A DNA stretch of 64,000 nt from Balanoglossus misakiensis (taxonomy: Eukaryota; Hemichordata). Shown here piece after piece: positions 27,701 through 42,700 of this stretch (within the stretch, counting starts at the first letter, position 1; the number at the start of each line of letters is the position of its first letter). The notes under the pieces were generated by a model that saw only the letters and a program-made list of their open reading frames with translations, made no database searches and had not been told where the DNA came from. The stretch covers positions 17,980,001 to 18,044,000 of the forward strand of contig CM082578.2 of NCBI GenBank assembly GCA_040954595.2, written 5' to 3'. A program made the translations under genes and the position numbers.

Positions 27701-30700
27701 GTCATTTTTTGAAAAAACCATGGGTTATAGCTCAGGAAAATGGTCAGAAATCGACGATTTTTCGACTTTGCGAATTTTCAAAATTTGGTCATTTTTTGAA
27801 AAAACCATGGGTTATAGCTCAGGAAAATGTTGAAAAATCGACGATTTTTCGACTTTGCGAATTTTGAAAATTTGGTCATTTTTTGAAAAAAACATGGGTT
27901 ATAGCTCAGGAAAATGGTCAGAAATCGACGATTTTTCGACTTTGCGAATTTTCAAAATTTTGTCATTTTTTGAAAAAACCATGGGTTATAGCTCAGGAAA
28001 ATGTTGAAAAATCGACGATTTTTCGACTTTGCGAATTTTGAAAATTTGGTCATTTTTTGAAAAAACCATGGGTTATAGCTCAGGAAAATGGTCAGAAATC
28101 GACGATTTTTCGACTTTGCGAATTTTCAAAATATGGTCATTTTTTGAAAAAACCATGGGTTATAGCTCAGGAAAATGTTGAAAAATCGACGATTTTTCGA
28201 CTTTGCGAATTTTGAAAATTTGGTCATTTTTTGAAAAAACCATGGGTTATAGCTCAGGAAAATGGTCAGAAATCGACGATTTTTCGACTTTGCGAATTTT
28301 CAAAATTTGGTCATTTTTTGAAAAAACCATGGGTTATAGCTCAGGAAAATGTTGAAAAATCGACGATTTTTCGACTTTGCGAATTTTGAAAATTTGGTCA
28401 TTTTTTGAAAAAACCATGGGTTATAGCTCAGGAAAATGGTCAGAAATCGACGATTTTTCGACTTTGCGAATTTTCAAAATTTGGTCATTTTTTGAAAAAA
28501 CCATGGGTTATAGCTCAGGAAAATGGTCAGAAATCGACGATTTTTCGACTTTGCGAATTTTCAAAATTTGGTCATTTTTTGAAAAAACCATGGGTTATAG
28601 CTCAGGAAAATGTTGAAAAATCGACGATTTTTCGACTTTGCGAATTTTGAAAATTTGGTCATTTTTTGAAAAAACCATGGGTTATAGCTCTGGAAAATGG
28701 TCAGAAATCGACGATTTTTCGACTTTGCGAATTTTCAAAATTTGGTCATTTTTTGAAAAAACCATGGGTTATAGCTCAGGAAAATGGTCAGAAATCGACG
28801 ATTTTTCGACTTTGCGAATTTTCAAAATTTGGTCATTTTTTGAAAAAACCATGGGTTATAGCTCAGGAAAATGTTGAAAAATCGACGATTTTTCGACTTT
28901 ACGAATTTTGAAAATTTGGTCATTTTTTGAAAAAACCATGGGTTATAGCTCAGGAAAATGGTCAGAAATCGACGATTTTTCGACTTTGCGAATTTTCAAA
29001 ATTTGGTCATTTTTTGAAAAAACCATGGGTTATAGCTCAGGAAAATGTTGAAAAATCGACGATTTTTCGACTTTGCGAATTTTGAAAATTTGGTCATTTT
29101 TTGAAAAAACCATGGGTTATAGCTCAGGAAAATGGTCAGAAATCGACGATTTTTCGACTTTGCGAATTTTCAAAATTTGGTCATTTTTTGAAAAAACCAT
29201 GGGTTATAGCTCAGGAAAATGTTGAAAAATCGGCGATTTTTCGACTTTGCGAATTTTGAAAATTTGGTCATTTTTTGAAAAAACCATGGGTTATAGCTCA
29301 GGAAAATGGTCAGAAATCGACGATTTTTCGACTTTGCGAATTTTGAAAATTTGGTCATTTTTTGAAAAAAACCATGGGTTATAGCTCAGGAAAATGTTGA
29401 AAAATCGACGATTTTTCGACTTTGCGAATTTTGAAAATTTGGTCATTTTTTGAAAAAACCATGGGTTATAGCTCAGGAAAATGGTCAGAAATCGACGATT
29501 TTTCGACTTTGCGAATTTTCAAAATTTGGTCATTTTTTGAAAAAACCATGGGTTATAGCTCAGGAAAATGTTGAAAAATCGACGATTTTTCGACTTTGCG
29601 AATTTTGAAAATTTGGTCATTTTTTGAAAAAACCATGGGTTATAGCCCAGGAAAATGGTCAGAAATCGACGATTTTTCGACTTTGCGAATTTTCAAAATT
29701 TGGTCATTTTTTGAAAAAACCATGGGTTATAGCTCAGGAAAATGTTGAAAAATCGACGATTTTTCGACTTTGCGAATTTTGAAAATTTGGTCATTTTTTG
29801 AAAAAACAATGGGTTATAGCTCAGGAAAATGGTCAGAAATCGACGATTTTTCGACTTTGCGAATTTTCAAAATTTGGTCATTTTTTGAAAAAACCATGGG
29901 TTATAGCTCAGGAAAATGTTGAAAAATCGACGATTTTTCGACTTTGCGAATTTTGAAAATTTGGTCATTTTTTGAAAAAACCATGGGTTATAGCTCAGGA
30001 AAATGGTCAGAAATCGACGATTTTTCGACTTTGCGAATTTTCAAAATTTGGTCATTTTTTGAAAAAACCATGGGTTATAGCTCAGGAAAATGTTGAAAAA
30101 TCGACGATTTTTCGACTTTGCGAATTTTCAAAATTTGGTCATTTTTTGAAAAAACCATGGGTTATAGCTCAGGAAAATGTTGAAAAATCGACGATTTTTC
30201 GACTTTGCGAATTTTGAAAATTTGGTCAATTTTGAAAAAACCATGGGTTATAGCTCAGGAAAATGGTCAGAAATCGACGATTTTTCGACTTTGCGAATTT
30301 TGAAAATTTGGTCATTTTTTGAAAAAACCATGGGTTATAGCTCAGGAAAATGTTGAAAAATCGACGATTTTTCGACTTTGCGAATTTTGAAAATTTGGTC
30401 ATTTTTTGAAAAAACCATGGGTTATAGCTCAGGAAAATGGTCAGAAATCGACGATTTTTCGACTTTGCGAATTTTCAAAATTTGGTCATTTTTTGAAAAA
30501 ACCATGGGTTATAGCTCAGGAAAATGTTGAAAAATCGACGATTTTTCGACTTTGCGAATTTTGAAAATTTGGTCATTTTTTGAAAAAACCATGGGTTATA
30601 GCTCAGGAAAATGGTCAGAAATCGACGATTTTTCGACTTTGCGAATTTTCAAAATTTGGTCATTTTTTGAAAAAACCATGGGTTATAGCTCAGGAAAATG

Positions 30701-33700
30701 GTCAGAAATCGACGATTTTTCAACTTTGCGAATTTTGAAAATTTGATCATTTTTTGAAAAAACCATGGGTTATAGCTCAGGAAAATGTTGAAAAATCGAC
30801 GATTTTTCGACTTTGCGAATTTTGAAAATTTGGTCATTTTTTGAAAAAACCATGGGTTATAACTCAGGAAAATGTTGAAAAATCGACGATTTTTCGACTT
30901 TGCGAATTTTCAAAATTTGGTCATTTTTTGAAAAAACCATGGGTTATAGCTCAGGAAAATGTTGAAAAATCGACGATTTTTCGACTTTGCGAATTTTCAA
31001 AATTTGGTCATTTTTTGAAAAAACCATGGGTTATAGCTCAGGAAAATGTTGAAAAATCGACGATTTTTCGACTTTGCGAATTTTGAAAATTTGGTCATTT
31101 TTTGAAAAAACCATGGGTTATAGCTCAGGAAAATGTTGAAAAATCGACGATTTTTCGACTTTGCGAATTTTGAAAATTTGGTCATTTTTTGAAAAAAACA
31201 TGGGTTATAGCTCAGGAAAATGGTCAGAAATCGACGATTTTTCGACTTTGCGAATTTTCAAAATTTGGTCATTTTTTGAAAAAACCATGGGTTATAGCTC
31301 AGGAAAATGTTGAAAAATCGACGATTTTTCGACTTTGCGAATTTTGAAAATTTGGTCATTTTTTGAAAAAACCATGGGTTATAGCTCAGGAAAATGGTCA
31401 GAAATCGACGATTTTTCGACTTTGCGAATTTTCAAAATTTGGTCATTTTTTGAAAAAACCATGGGTTATAGCTCAGGAAAATGTTGAAAAATCGACGATT
31501 TTTCGACTTTGCGAATTCTTAAAATTTGGTCATTTTTTGAAAAAACCATGGGTTATAGCTCAGGAAAATGTTGAAAAATCGACGATTTTTCGACTTTGCG
31601 AATTTTGAAAATTTGGTCATTTTTTGAAAAAACCATGTGTTATAGCTCAGGAAAATGTTGAAAAATCGACGATTTTTCGACTTTGCGAATTTTGAAAATT
31701 TGGTCATTTTTTGAAAAAACCATGTGTTATAGCTCAGGAAAATGTTGAAAAATCGACGATTTTTCGACTTTGCGAATTCTGAAAATTTGGTCATTTTTTG
31801 AAAAAACCATGGGTTATAGCTCAGGAAAATGTTGAAAAATCGACGATTTTTCGACTTTGCGAATTTTGAAAATTTGGTCATTTTTTGAAAAAACCATGGG
31901 TTATAGCTCAGGAAAATGGTCAGAAATCGACGATTTTTCGACTTTGCGAATTTTCAAAATTTGGTCATTTTTTGAAAAAACCATGGGTTATAGCTCAGGA
32001 AAATGTTGAAAAATCGACGATTTTTCGACTTTGCGAATTTTGAAAATTTGGTCATTTTTTGAAAAAACCATGGGTTATAGCTCAGGAAAATGGTCAGAAA
32101 TCGACGATTTTTCGACTTTGCGAATTTTCAAAATTTGGTCATTTTTTGAAAAAACCATGGGTTATAGCTCAGGAAAATGTTGAAAAATCGACGATTTTTC
32201 GACTTTGCGAATTCTTAAAATTTGGTCATTTTTTGAAAAAACCATGGGTTATAGCTCAGGAAAATGTTGAAAAATCGACGATTTTTCGACTTTGCGAATT
32301 TTGAAAATTTGGTCATTTTTTGAAAAAACCATGTGTTATAGCTCAGGAAAATGTTGAAAAATCGACGATTTTTCGACTTTGCGAATTTTGAAAATTTGGT
32401 CATTTTTTGAAAAAACCATGTGTTATAGCTCAGGAAAATGTTGAAAAATCGACGATTTTTCGACTTTGCGAATTCTGAAAATTTGGTCATTTTTTGAAAA
32501 AACCATGGGTTATAGCTCAGGAAAATGTTGAAAAATCGACGATTTTTCGACTTTGCGAATTTTGAAAATTTGGTCATTTTTTGAAAAAACCATGTGTTAT
32601 AGCTCAGGAAAATGGTCAGAAATCGACGATTTTTCGACTTTGCGAATTTTGAAAATTTGGTCATTTTTTGAAAAAACAATGGGTTATAGCTCAGGAAAAT
32701 GGTCAGAAATCGACGATTTTTCGACTTTGCGAATTTTCAAAATTTGGTCATTTTTTGAAAAAACCATGGGTTATAGCTCAGGAAAATGTTGAAAAATCGA
32801 CGATTTTTCGACTTTGCGAATTTTGAAAATTTGGTCATTTTTTGAAAAAACCATGGGTTATAGCTCAGGAAAATGGTCAGAAATCGACGATTTTTCAACT
32901 TTGCGAATTTTGAAAATTTGGTCATTTTTTGAAAAAACCATGGGTTATAGCTCAGGAAAATGTTGAAAAATCGACGATTTTTCGACTTTGCGAATTTTGA
33001 AAATTTGGTCATTTTTTGAAAAAACCATGGGTTATAGCTCAGGAAAATGGTCAAAAATCGACGATTTTTCGACTTTGCGAATTTTCAAAATTTGGTCATT
33101 TTTTGAAAAAACCATGGGTTATAGCTCAGGAAAATGTTGAAAAATCGACGATTTTTCGACTTTGCGAATTTTGAAAATTTGGTCATTTTTTGAAAAAACC
33201 ATGGGTTATAGCTCAGGAAAATGTTGAAAAATCGACGATTTTTCGACTTTGCGAATTTTGAAAATTTGGTCATTTTTTGAAAAAACCATGGGTTATAGCT
33301 CAGGAAAATGTTGAAAAATCGACGATTTTTCGACATTGCGAATTTTGAAAATTTGGTCATTTTTTGAAAAAACCATGGGTTATAGCTCTGGAAAATGTTG
33401 AAAAATCGACGATTTTTCGACTTTGCGAATTTTGAAAATTTGGTCATTTTTTGAAAAAACCATGGGTTATAGCTCAGGAAAATGGTCAGAAATCGACGAT
33501 TTTTCGACTTTGCGAATTTTGAAAATTTGGTCATTTTTTGAAAAAACCATGGGTTATAGCTCAGGAAAATGTTGAAACATCGACGATTTTTCGAATTTGC
33601 GAATTTTGAAAATTTGGTCATTTTTTGAAAAAACCATGGGTTATAGCTCAGGAAAATGTTGAAAAATCGAAGATTTTTCGACTTTGCGAATTTTCAAAAT

Positions 33701-36700
33701 TTGGTCATTTTTTGAAAAAACCAAGGGTTATAGCTCAGGAAAATGGTCAGAAATCGACGATTTTTCGACTTTGCGAATTTTCAAAATTTGGTCATTTTTT
33801 GAAAAAACCATGGGTTATAGCTCAGGAAAATGTTGAAAAATCGACGATTTTTCGACTTTGCGAATTTTGAAAATTTGGTCATTTTTTGAAAAAAAAACCA
33901 TGGGTTATAGCTCAGGAAAATGGTCAAAAATCGACGATTTTTCGACTTTGCGAATTTTCAAAATTTGGTCATTTTTTGAAAAAACCATGGGTTATAGCTC
34001 AGGAAAATGTTGAAAAATCGACGATTTTTCGACTTTGCGAATTTTGAAAATTTGGTCATTTTTTGAAAAAACCATGGGTTATAGCTCAGGAAAATGGTCA
34101 GAAATCGACGATTTTTCGACTTTGCGAATTTTCAAAATTTGGTCATTTTTTGAAAAAACCATGGGTTATAGCTCAGGAAAATGGTCAGAAATCGACGATT
34201 TTTCGACTTTGCGAATTTTCAAAATTTGGTCATTTTTTGAAAAAACCGTGGGTTATAGCTCAGGAAAATGTTGAAAAATCGACGATTTTTCGACTTTGCG
34301 AATTTTCAAAATTTGGTCAATTTTGAAAAAACCATGGGTTATAGCTCAGGAAAATGGTCAGAAATCGACGATTTTTCGACTTTGCGAATTTTGAAAATTT
34401 GGTCATTTTTTGAAAAAACCATGGGTTATAGCTCAGGAAAATGTTGAAAAATCGACGATTTTTCGACTTTGCGAATTTTGAAAATTTGGTCATTTTTTGA
34501 AAAAACCATGGGTTATAGCTCAGGAAAATGGTCAGAAATCGACGATTTTTCGACTTTGCGAATTGTGAAAATTTGGTCATTTTTTGAAAAAACCATGGGT
34601 TATAGCTCAGGAAAATGTTGAAAAATCGACGATTTTTCGACTTTGCGAATTTTGAAAATTTGGTCATTTTTTGAAAAAACCATGGGTTATAGCTCAGGAA
34701 AATGGTCAGAAATCGACGATTTTTCGACTTTGCGAATTTTCAAAATTTGGTCATTTTTTGAAAAAACCATGGGTTATAGCTCAGGAAAATGTTGAAAAAT
34801 CGACGATTTTTCGACTTTGCGAATTTTGAAAATTTGGTCATTTTTTGAAAAAACCATGGGTTATAGCTCAGGAAAATGGTCAGAAATCGACGATTTTTCG
34901 ACTTTGCGAATTTTCAAAATTTGGTCATTTTTTGAAAAAACCGTGGGTTATAGCTCAGGAAAATGTTGAAAAATCGACGATTTTTCGACTTTGCGAATTT
35001 TCAAAATTTGGTCATTTTTTGAAAAAACTATGGGTTATAGCTCAGGAAAATGGTCAGAAATCGACGATTTTTCGACTTTGCGAATTTTCAAAATTTGGTC
35101 ATTTTTTGAAAAAACCATGGGTTATAGCTCAGGAAAATGTTGAAAAATCGACGATTTTTCGACTTTGCGAATTTTGAAAATTTGGTCATTTTTTGAAAAA
35201 AACATGGGTTATAGCTCAGGAAAATGGTCAGAAATCGACGATTTTTCGACTTTGCGAATTTTCAAAATTTGGTCATTTTTTGAAAAAACCATGGGTTATA
35301 GCTCAGGAAAATGTTGAAAAATCGACGATTTTTCGACTTTGCGAATTTTGAAAATTTGGTCATTTTTTGAAAAAACCATGGGTTATAGCTCAGGAAAATG
35401 GTCAGAAATCGACGATTTTTCGACTTTGCGAATTTTCAAAATTTGGTCATTTTTTGAAAAAACCATGGGTTATAGCTCAGGAAAATGTTGAAAAATCGAC
35501 GATTTTTCGACTTTGCGAATTTTGAAAATTTGGTCATTTTTTGAAAAAACCATGGGTTATAGCTCAGGAAAATGGTCAGAAATCGACGATTTTTCGACTT
35601 TGCGAATTTTCAAAATTTGGTCATTTTTTGAAAAAACCATGGGTTATAGCTCAGGAAAATGTTGAAAATCGACGATTTTTCGACTTTGCGAATTTTGAAA
35701 ATTTGGTCATTTTTTGAAAAAACCATGGGTTATAGCTCAGGAAAATGGTCAGAAATCGACGATTTTTCGACTTTGCGAATTTTCAAAATTTGGTCATTTT
35801 TTGAAAAAACCATGGGTTATAGCTCAGGAAAATGTTGAAAAATCGACGATTTTTCGACTTTGCGAATTTTGAAAATTTGGTCATTTTTTGAAAAAAACAT
35901 GGGTTATAGCTCAGGAAAATGGTCAGAAATCGACGATTTTTCGACTTTGCGAATTTTCAAAATTTTGTCATTTTTTGAAAAAACCATGGGTTATAGCTCA
36001 GGAAAATGTTGAAAAATCGACGATTTTTCGACTTTGCGAATTTTGAAAATTTGGTCATTTTTTGAAAAAACCATGGGTTATAGCTCAGGAAAATGGTCAG
36101 AAATCGACGATTTTTCGACTTTGCGAATTTTCAAAATATGGTCATTTTTTGAAAAAACCATGGGTTATAGCTCAGGAAAATGTTGAAAAATCGACGATTT
36201 TTCGACTTTGCGAATTTTGAAAATTTGGTCATTTTTTGAAAAAACCATGGGTTATAGCTCAGGAAAATGGTCAGAAATCGACGATTTTTCGACTTTGCGA
36301 ATTTTCAAAATTTGGTCATTTTTTGAAAAAACCATGGGTTATAGCTCAGGAAAATGTTGAAAAATCGACGATTTTTCGACTTTGCGAATTTTGAAAATTT
36401 GGTCATTTTTTGAAAAAACCATGGGTTATAGCTCAGGAAAATGGTCAGAAATCGACGATTTTTCGACTTTGCGAATTTTCAAAATTTGGTCATTTTTTGA
36501 AAAAACCATGGGTTATAGCTCAGGAAAATGGTCAGAAATCGACGATTTTTCGACTTTGCGAATTTTCAAAATTTGGTCATTTTTTGAAAAAACCATGGGT
36601 TATAGCTCAGGAAAATGTTGAAAAATCGACGATTTTTCGACTTTGCGAATTTTGAAAATTTGGTCATTTTTTGAAAAAACCATGGGTTATAGCTCTGGAA

Positions 36701-39700
36701 AATGGTCAGAAATCGACGATTTTTCGACTTTGCGAATTTTCAAAATTTGGTCATTTTTTGAAAAAACCATGGGTTATAGCTCAGGAAAATGGTCAGAAAT
36801 CGACGATTTTTCGACTTTGCGAATTTTCAAAATTTGGTCATTTTTTGAAAAAACCATGGGTTATAGCTCAGGAAAATGTTGAAAAATCGACGATTTTTCG
36901 ACTTTACGAATTTTGAAAATTTGGTCATTTTTTGAAAAAACCATGGGTTATAGCTCAGGAAAATGGTCAGAAATCGACGATTTTTCGACTTTGCGAATTT
37001 TCAAAATTTGGTCATTTTTTGAAAAAACCATGGGTTATAGCTCAGGAAAATGTTGAAAAATCGACGATTTTTCGACTTTGCGAATTTTGAAAATTTGGTC
37101 ATTTTTTGAAAAAACCATGGGTTATAGCTCAGGAAAATGGTCAGAAATCGACGATTTTTCGACTTTGCGAATTTTCAAAATTTGGTCATTTTTTGAAAAA
37201 ACCATGGGTTATAGCTCAGGAAAATGTTGAAAAATCGGCGATTTTTCGACTTTGCGAATTTTGAAAATTTGGTCATTTTTTGAAAAAACCATGGGTTATA
37301 GCTCAGGAAAATGGTCAGAAATCGACGATTTTTCGACTTTGCGAATTTTGAAAATTTGGTCATTTTTTGAAAAAACCATGGGTTATAGCTCAGGAAAATG
37401 TTGAAAAATCGACGATTTTTCGACTTTGCGAATTTTGAAAATTTGGTCATTTTTTGAAAAAACCATGGGTTATAGCTCAGGAAAATGGTCAGAAATCGAC
37501 GATTTTTCGACTTTGCGAATTTTCAAAATTTGGTCATTTTTTGAAAAAACCATGGGTTATAGCTCAGGAAAATGTTGAAAAATCGACGATTTTTCGACTT
37601 TGCGAATTTTGAAAATTTGGTCATTTTTTGAAAAAACCATGGGTTATAGCCCAGGAAAATGGTCAGAAATCGACGATTTTTCGACTTTGCGAATTTTCAA
37701 AATTTGGTCATTTTTTGAAAAAACCATGGGTTATAGCTCAGGAAAATGTTGAAAAATCGACGATTTTTCGACTTTGCGAATTTTGAAAATTTGGTCATTT
37801 TTTGAAAAAACAATGGGTTATAGCTCAGGAAAATGGTCAGAAATCGACGATTTTTCGACTTTGCGAATTTTCAAAATTTGGTCATTTTTTGAAAAAACCA
37901 TGGGTTATAGCTCAGGAAAATGTTGAAAAATCGACGATTTTTCGACTTTGCGAATTTTGAAAATTTGGTCATTTTTTGAAAAAACCATGGGTTATAGCTC
38001 AGGAAAATGGTCAGAAATCGACGATTTTTCGACTTTGCGAATTTTCAAAATTTGGTCATTTTTTGAAAAAACCATGGGTTATAGCTCAGGAAAATGTTGA
38101 AAAATCGACGATTTTTCGACTTTGCGAATTTTGAAAATTTGGTCATTTTTTGAAAAAACCATGGGTTATAGCTCAGGAAAATGGTCAGAAATCGACGATT
38201 TTTCGACTTTGCGAATTTTCAAAATTTGGTCATTTTTTGAAAAAACCATGGGTTATAGCTCAGGAAAATGTTGAAAAATCGACGATTTTTCGACTTTGCG
38301 AATTCTTAAAATTTGGTCATTTTTTGAAAAAACCATGGGTTATAGCTCAGGAAAATGTTGAAAAATCGACGATTTTTCGACTTTGCGAATTTTGAAAATG
38401 TGGTCATTTTTTGAAAAAACCATGTGTTATAGCTCAGGAAAATGTTGAAAAATCGACGATTTTTCGACTTTGCGAATTTTGAAAATTTGGTCATTTTTTG
38501 AAAAAACCATGTGTTATAGCTCAGGAAAATGTTGAAAAATCGACGATTTTTCGACTTTGCGAATTCTGAAAATTTGGTCATTTTTTGAAAAAACCATGGG
38601 TTATAGCTCAGGAAAATGTTGAAAAATCGACGATTTTTCGACTTTGCGAATTTTGAAAATTTGGTCATTTTTTGAAAAAACCATGTGTTATAGCTCAGGA
38701 AAATGGTCAGAAATCGACGATTTTTCGACTTTGCGAATTTTGAAAATTTGGTCATTTTTTGAAAAAACAATGGGTTATAGCTCAGGAAAATGGTCAGAAA
38801 TCGACGATTTTTCGACTTTGCGAATTTTCAAAATTTGGTCATTTTTTGAAAAAACCATGGGTTATAGCTCAGGAAAATGTTGAAAAATCGACGATTTTTC
38901 GACTTTGCGAATTTTGAAAATTTGGTCATTTTTTGAAAAAACCATGGGTTATAGCTCAGGAAAATGGTCAGAAATCGACGATTTTTCAACTTTGCGAATT
39001 TTGAAAATTTGGTCATTTTTTGAAAAAACCATGGGTTATAGCTCAGGAAAATGTTGAAAAATCGACGATTTTTCGACTTTGCGAATTTTGAAAATTTGGT
39101 CATTTTTTGAAAAAACCATGGGTTATAGCTCAGGAAAATGGTCAAAAATCGACGATTTTTCGACTTTGCGAATTTTCAAAATTTGGTCATTTTTTGAAAA
39201 AACCATGGGTTATAGCTCAGGAAAATGTTGAAAAATCGACGATTTTTCGACTTTGCGAATTTTGAAAATTTGGTCATTTTTTGAAAAAACCATGGGTTAT
39301 AGCTCAGGAAAATGTTGAAAAATCGACGATTTTTCGACTTTGCGAATTTTGAAAATTTGGTCATTTTTTGAAAAAACCATGGGTTATAGCTCAGGAAAAT
39401 GTTGAAAAATCGACGATTTTTCGACATTGCGAATTTTGAAAATTTGGTCATTTTTTGAAAAAACCATGGGTTATAGCTCTGGAAAATGTTGAAAAATCGA
39501 CGATTTTTCGACTTTGCGAATTTTGAAAATTTGGTCATTTTTTGAAAAAACCATGGGTTATAGCTCAGGAAAATGGTCAGAAATCGACGATTTTTCGACT
39601 TTGCGAATTTTGAAAATTTGGTCATTTTTTGAAAAAACCATGGGTTATAGCTCAGGAAAATGTTGAAACATCGACGATTTTTCGAATTTGCGAATTTTGA

Positions 39701-42700
39701 AAATTTGGTCATTTTTTGAAAAAACCATGGGTTATAGCTCAGGAAAATGTTGAAAAATCGAAGATTTTTCGACTTTGCGAATTTTCAAAATTTGGTCATT
39801 TTTTGAAAAAACCAAGGGTTATAGCTCAGGAAAATGGTCAGAAATCGACGATTTTTCGACTTTGCGAATTTTCAAAATTTGGTCATTTTTTGAAAAAACC
39901 ATGGGTTATAGCTCAGGAAAATGTTGAAAAATCGACGATTTTTCGACTTTGCGAATTTTGAAAATTTGGTCATTTTTTGAAAAAAAAACCATGGGTTATA
40001 GCTCAGGAAAATGGTCAAAAATCGACGATTTTTCGACTTTGCGAATTTTCAAAATTTGGTCATTTTTTGAAAAAACCATGGGTTATAGCTCAGGAAAATG
40101 TTGAAAAATCGACGATTTTTCGACTTTGCGAATTTTGAAAATTTGGTCATTTTTTGAAAAAACCATGGGTTATAGCTCAGGAAAATGGTCAGAAATCGAC
40201 GATTTTTCGACTTTGCGAATTTTCAAAATTTGGTCATTTTTTGAAAAAACCATGGGTTATAGCTCAGGATAATGTTGAAAAATCGACGATTTTTCGACTT
40301 TGCGAATTTTGAAAATTTGGTCATTTTTTGAAAAAACCATGGGTTATAGCTCAGGAAAATTGTCAGAAATCGACGATTTTTCGACTTTGCGAATTTTCAA
40401 AATTTGTTCATTTTTTGAAAAAACCATGGGTTATAGCTCAGGAAAATGTTGAAAAATCGACGATTTTTCGACTTTGCGAATTTTGAAAATTTGGTCATTT
40501 TTTGAAAAAACCATGGGTTATAGCTCAGGAAAATGGTCAGAAATCGACGATTTTTCGACTTTGCGAATTTTCAAAATTTGGTCATTTTTTGAAAAAACCA
40601 TGGGTTATAGCTCAGGAAAATGTTGAAAAATCGACGATTTTTCGACTTTGCGAATTTTCAAAATTTGGTCATTTTTTGAAAAAAACATGGGTTATAGCTC
40701 AGGAAAATGGTCAGAAATCGACGATTTTTCGACTTTGCGAATTTTGAAAATTTGGTCATTTTTTGAAAAAAACCATGGGTTATAGCTCAGGAAAATGTTG
40801 AAAAATCGACGATTTTTCGACTTTGCGAATTTTGAAAATTTGGTCATTTTTTGAAAAAACCATGGGTTATAGCTCAGGAAAATGGTCAGAAATCGACGAT
40901 TTTTCGACTTTGCGAATTTTCAAAATTTGGTCATTTTTTGAAAAAACCATGGGTTATAGCTCAGGAAAATGTTGAAAAATCGACGATTTTTCGACTTTGC
41001 GAATTTTGAAAATTTGGTCATTTTTTGAAAAAACCATGGGTTATAGCTCAGGAAAATGGTCAGAAATCGACGATTTTTCGACTTTGCGAATTTTCAAAAT
41101 TTGGTCATTTTTTGAAAAAACCATGGGTTATAGCTCAGGAAAATGTTGAAAAATCAACGATTTTTCGACTTTGCGAATTTTCAAAATTTGGTCATTTTTT
41201 GAAAAAACCATGGGTTATAGCTCAGGAAAATGGTCAGAAATCGACGATTTTTCGACTTTGCGAATTTTCAAAATTTGGTCATTTTTTGAAAAAACCATGG
41301 GTTATAGCTCAGGAAAATGTTGAAAAATCGACGATTTTTCGACTTTGCGAATTTTGAAAATTTGGTCATTTTTTGAAAAAACCATGGGTTATAGCTCAGG
41401 AAAATGTTGAAAAATCGACGATTTTTCGACTTTGCGAATTTTGAAAATTTGGTCATTTTTTGAAAAAAAACATGGGTTATAGCTCAGGAAAATGGTCAGA
41501 AATCGACGATTTTTCGACTTTGCGAATTTTCAAAATTTGGTCATTTTTTGAAAAAACCATGGGTTATAGCTCAGGAAAATGTTGAAAAATCGACGATTTT
41601 TCGACTTTGCGAATTTTGAAAATTTGGTCATTTTTTGAAAAAACCATGGGTTATAGCTCAGGAAAATGGTCAGAAATCGACGATTTTTCGACTTTGCGAA
41701 TTTTCAAAATTTGGTCATTTTTTGAAAAAACCATGGGTTATAGCTCAGGAAAATGTTGAAAAATCGACGATTTTTCGACTTTGCGAATTCTGAAAATTTG
41801 TTCATTTTTTGAAAAAACCATGGGTTATAGCTCAGGAAAATGTTGAAAAATCGAAGATTTTTCGACTTTGCGAATTTTCAAAATTTGGTCATTTTTTGAA
41901 AAAACCAAGGGTTATAGCTCAGGAAAATGGTCAGAAATCGACGATTTTTCGACTTTGCGAATTTTCAAAATTTGGTCATTTTTTGAAAAAACCATGGGTT
42001 ATAGCTCAGGAAAATGTTGAAAAATCGACGATTTTTCGACTTTGCGAATTTTGAAAATTTGGTCATTTTTTGAAAAAAAAACCATGGGTTATAGCTCAGG
42101 AAAATGGTCAAAAATCGACGATTTTTCGACTTTGCGAATTTTCAAAATTTGGTCATTTTTTGAAAAAACCATGGGTTATAGCTCAGGAAAATGTTGAAAA
42201 ATCGACGATTTTTCGACTTTGCGAATTTTGAAAATTTGGTCATTTTTTGAAAAAACCATGGGTTATAGCTCAGGAAAATGGTCAGAAATCGACGATTTTT
42301 CGACTTTGCGAATTTTCAAAATTTGGTCATTTTTTGAAAAAACCATGGGTTATAGCTCAGGAAAATGTTGAAAAATCGACGATTTTTCGACTTTGCGAAT
42401 TTTGAAAATTTGGTCATTTTTTGAAAAAACCATGGGTTATAGCTCAGGAAAGTTGTCAGAAATCGACGATTTTTCGACTTTGCGAATTTTCAAAATTTGG
42501 TCATTTTTTGAAAAAACCATGGGTTATAGCTCAGGAAAATGTTGAAAAATCGACGATTTTTCGACTTTGCGAATTTTGAAAATTTGGTCATTTTTTGAAA
42601 AAACCATGGGTTATAGCTCAGGAAAATGGTCAGAAATCGACGATTTTTCGACTTTGCGAATTTTCAAAATTTGGTCATTTTTTGAAAAAACCATGGGTTA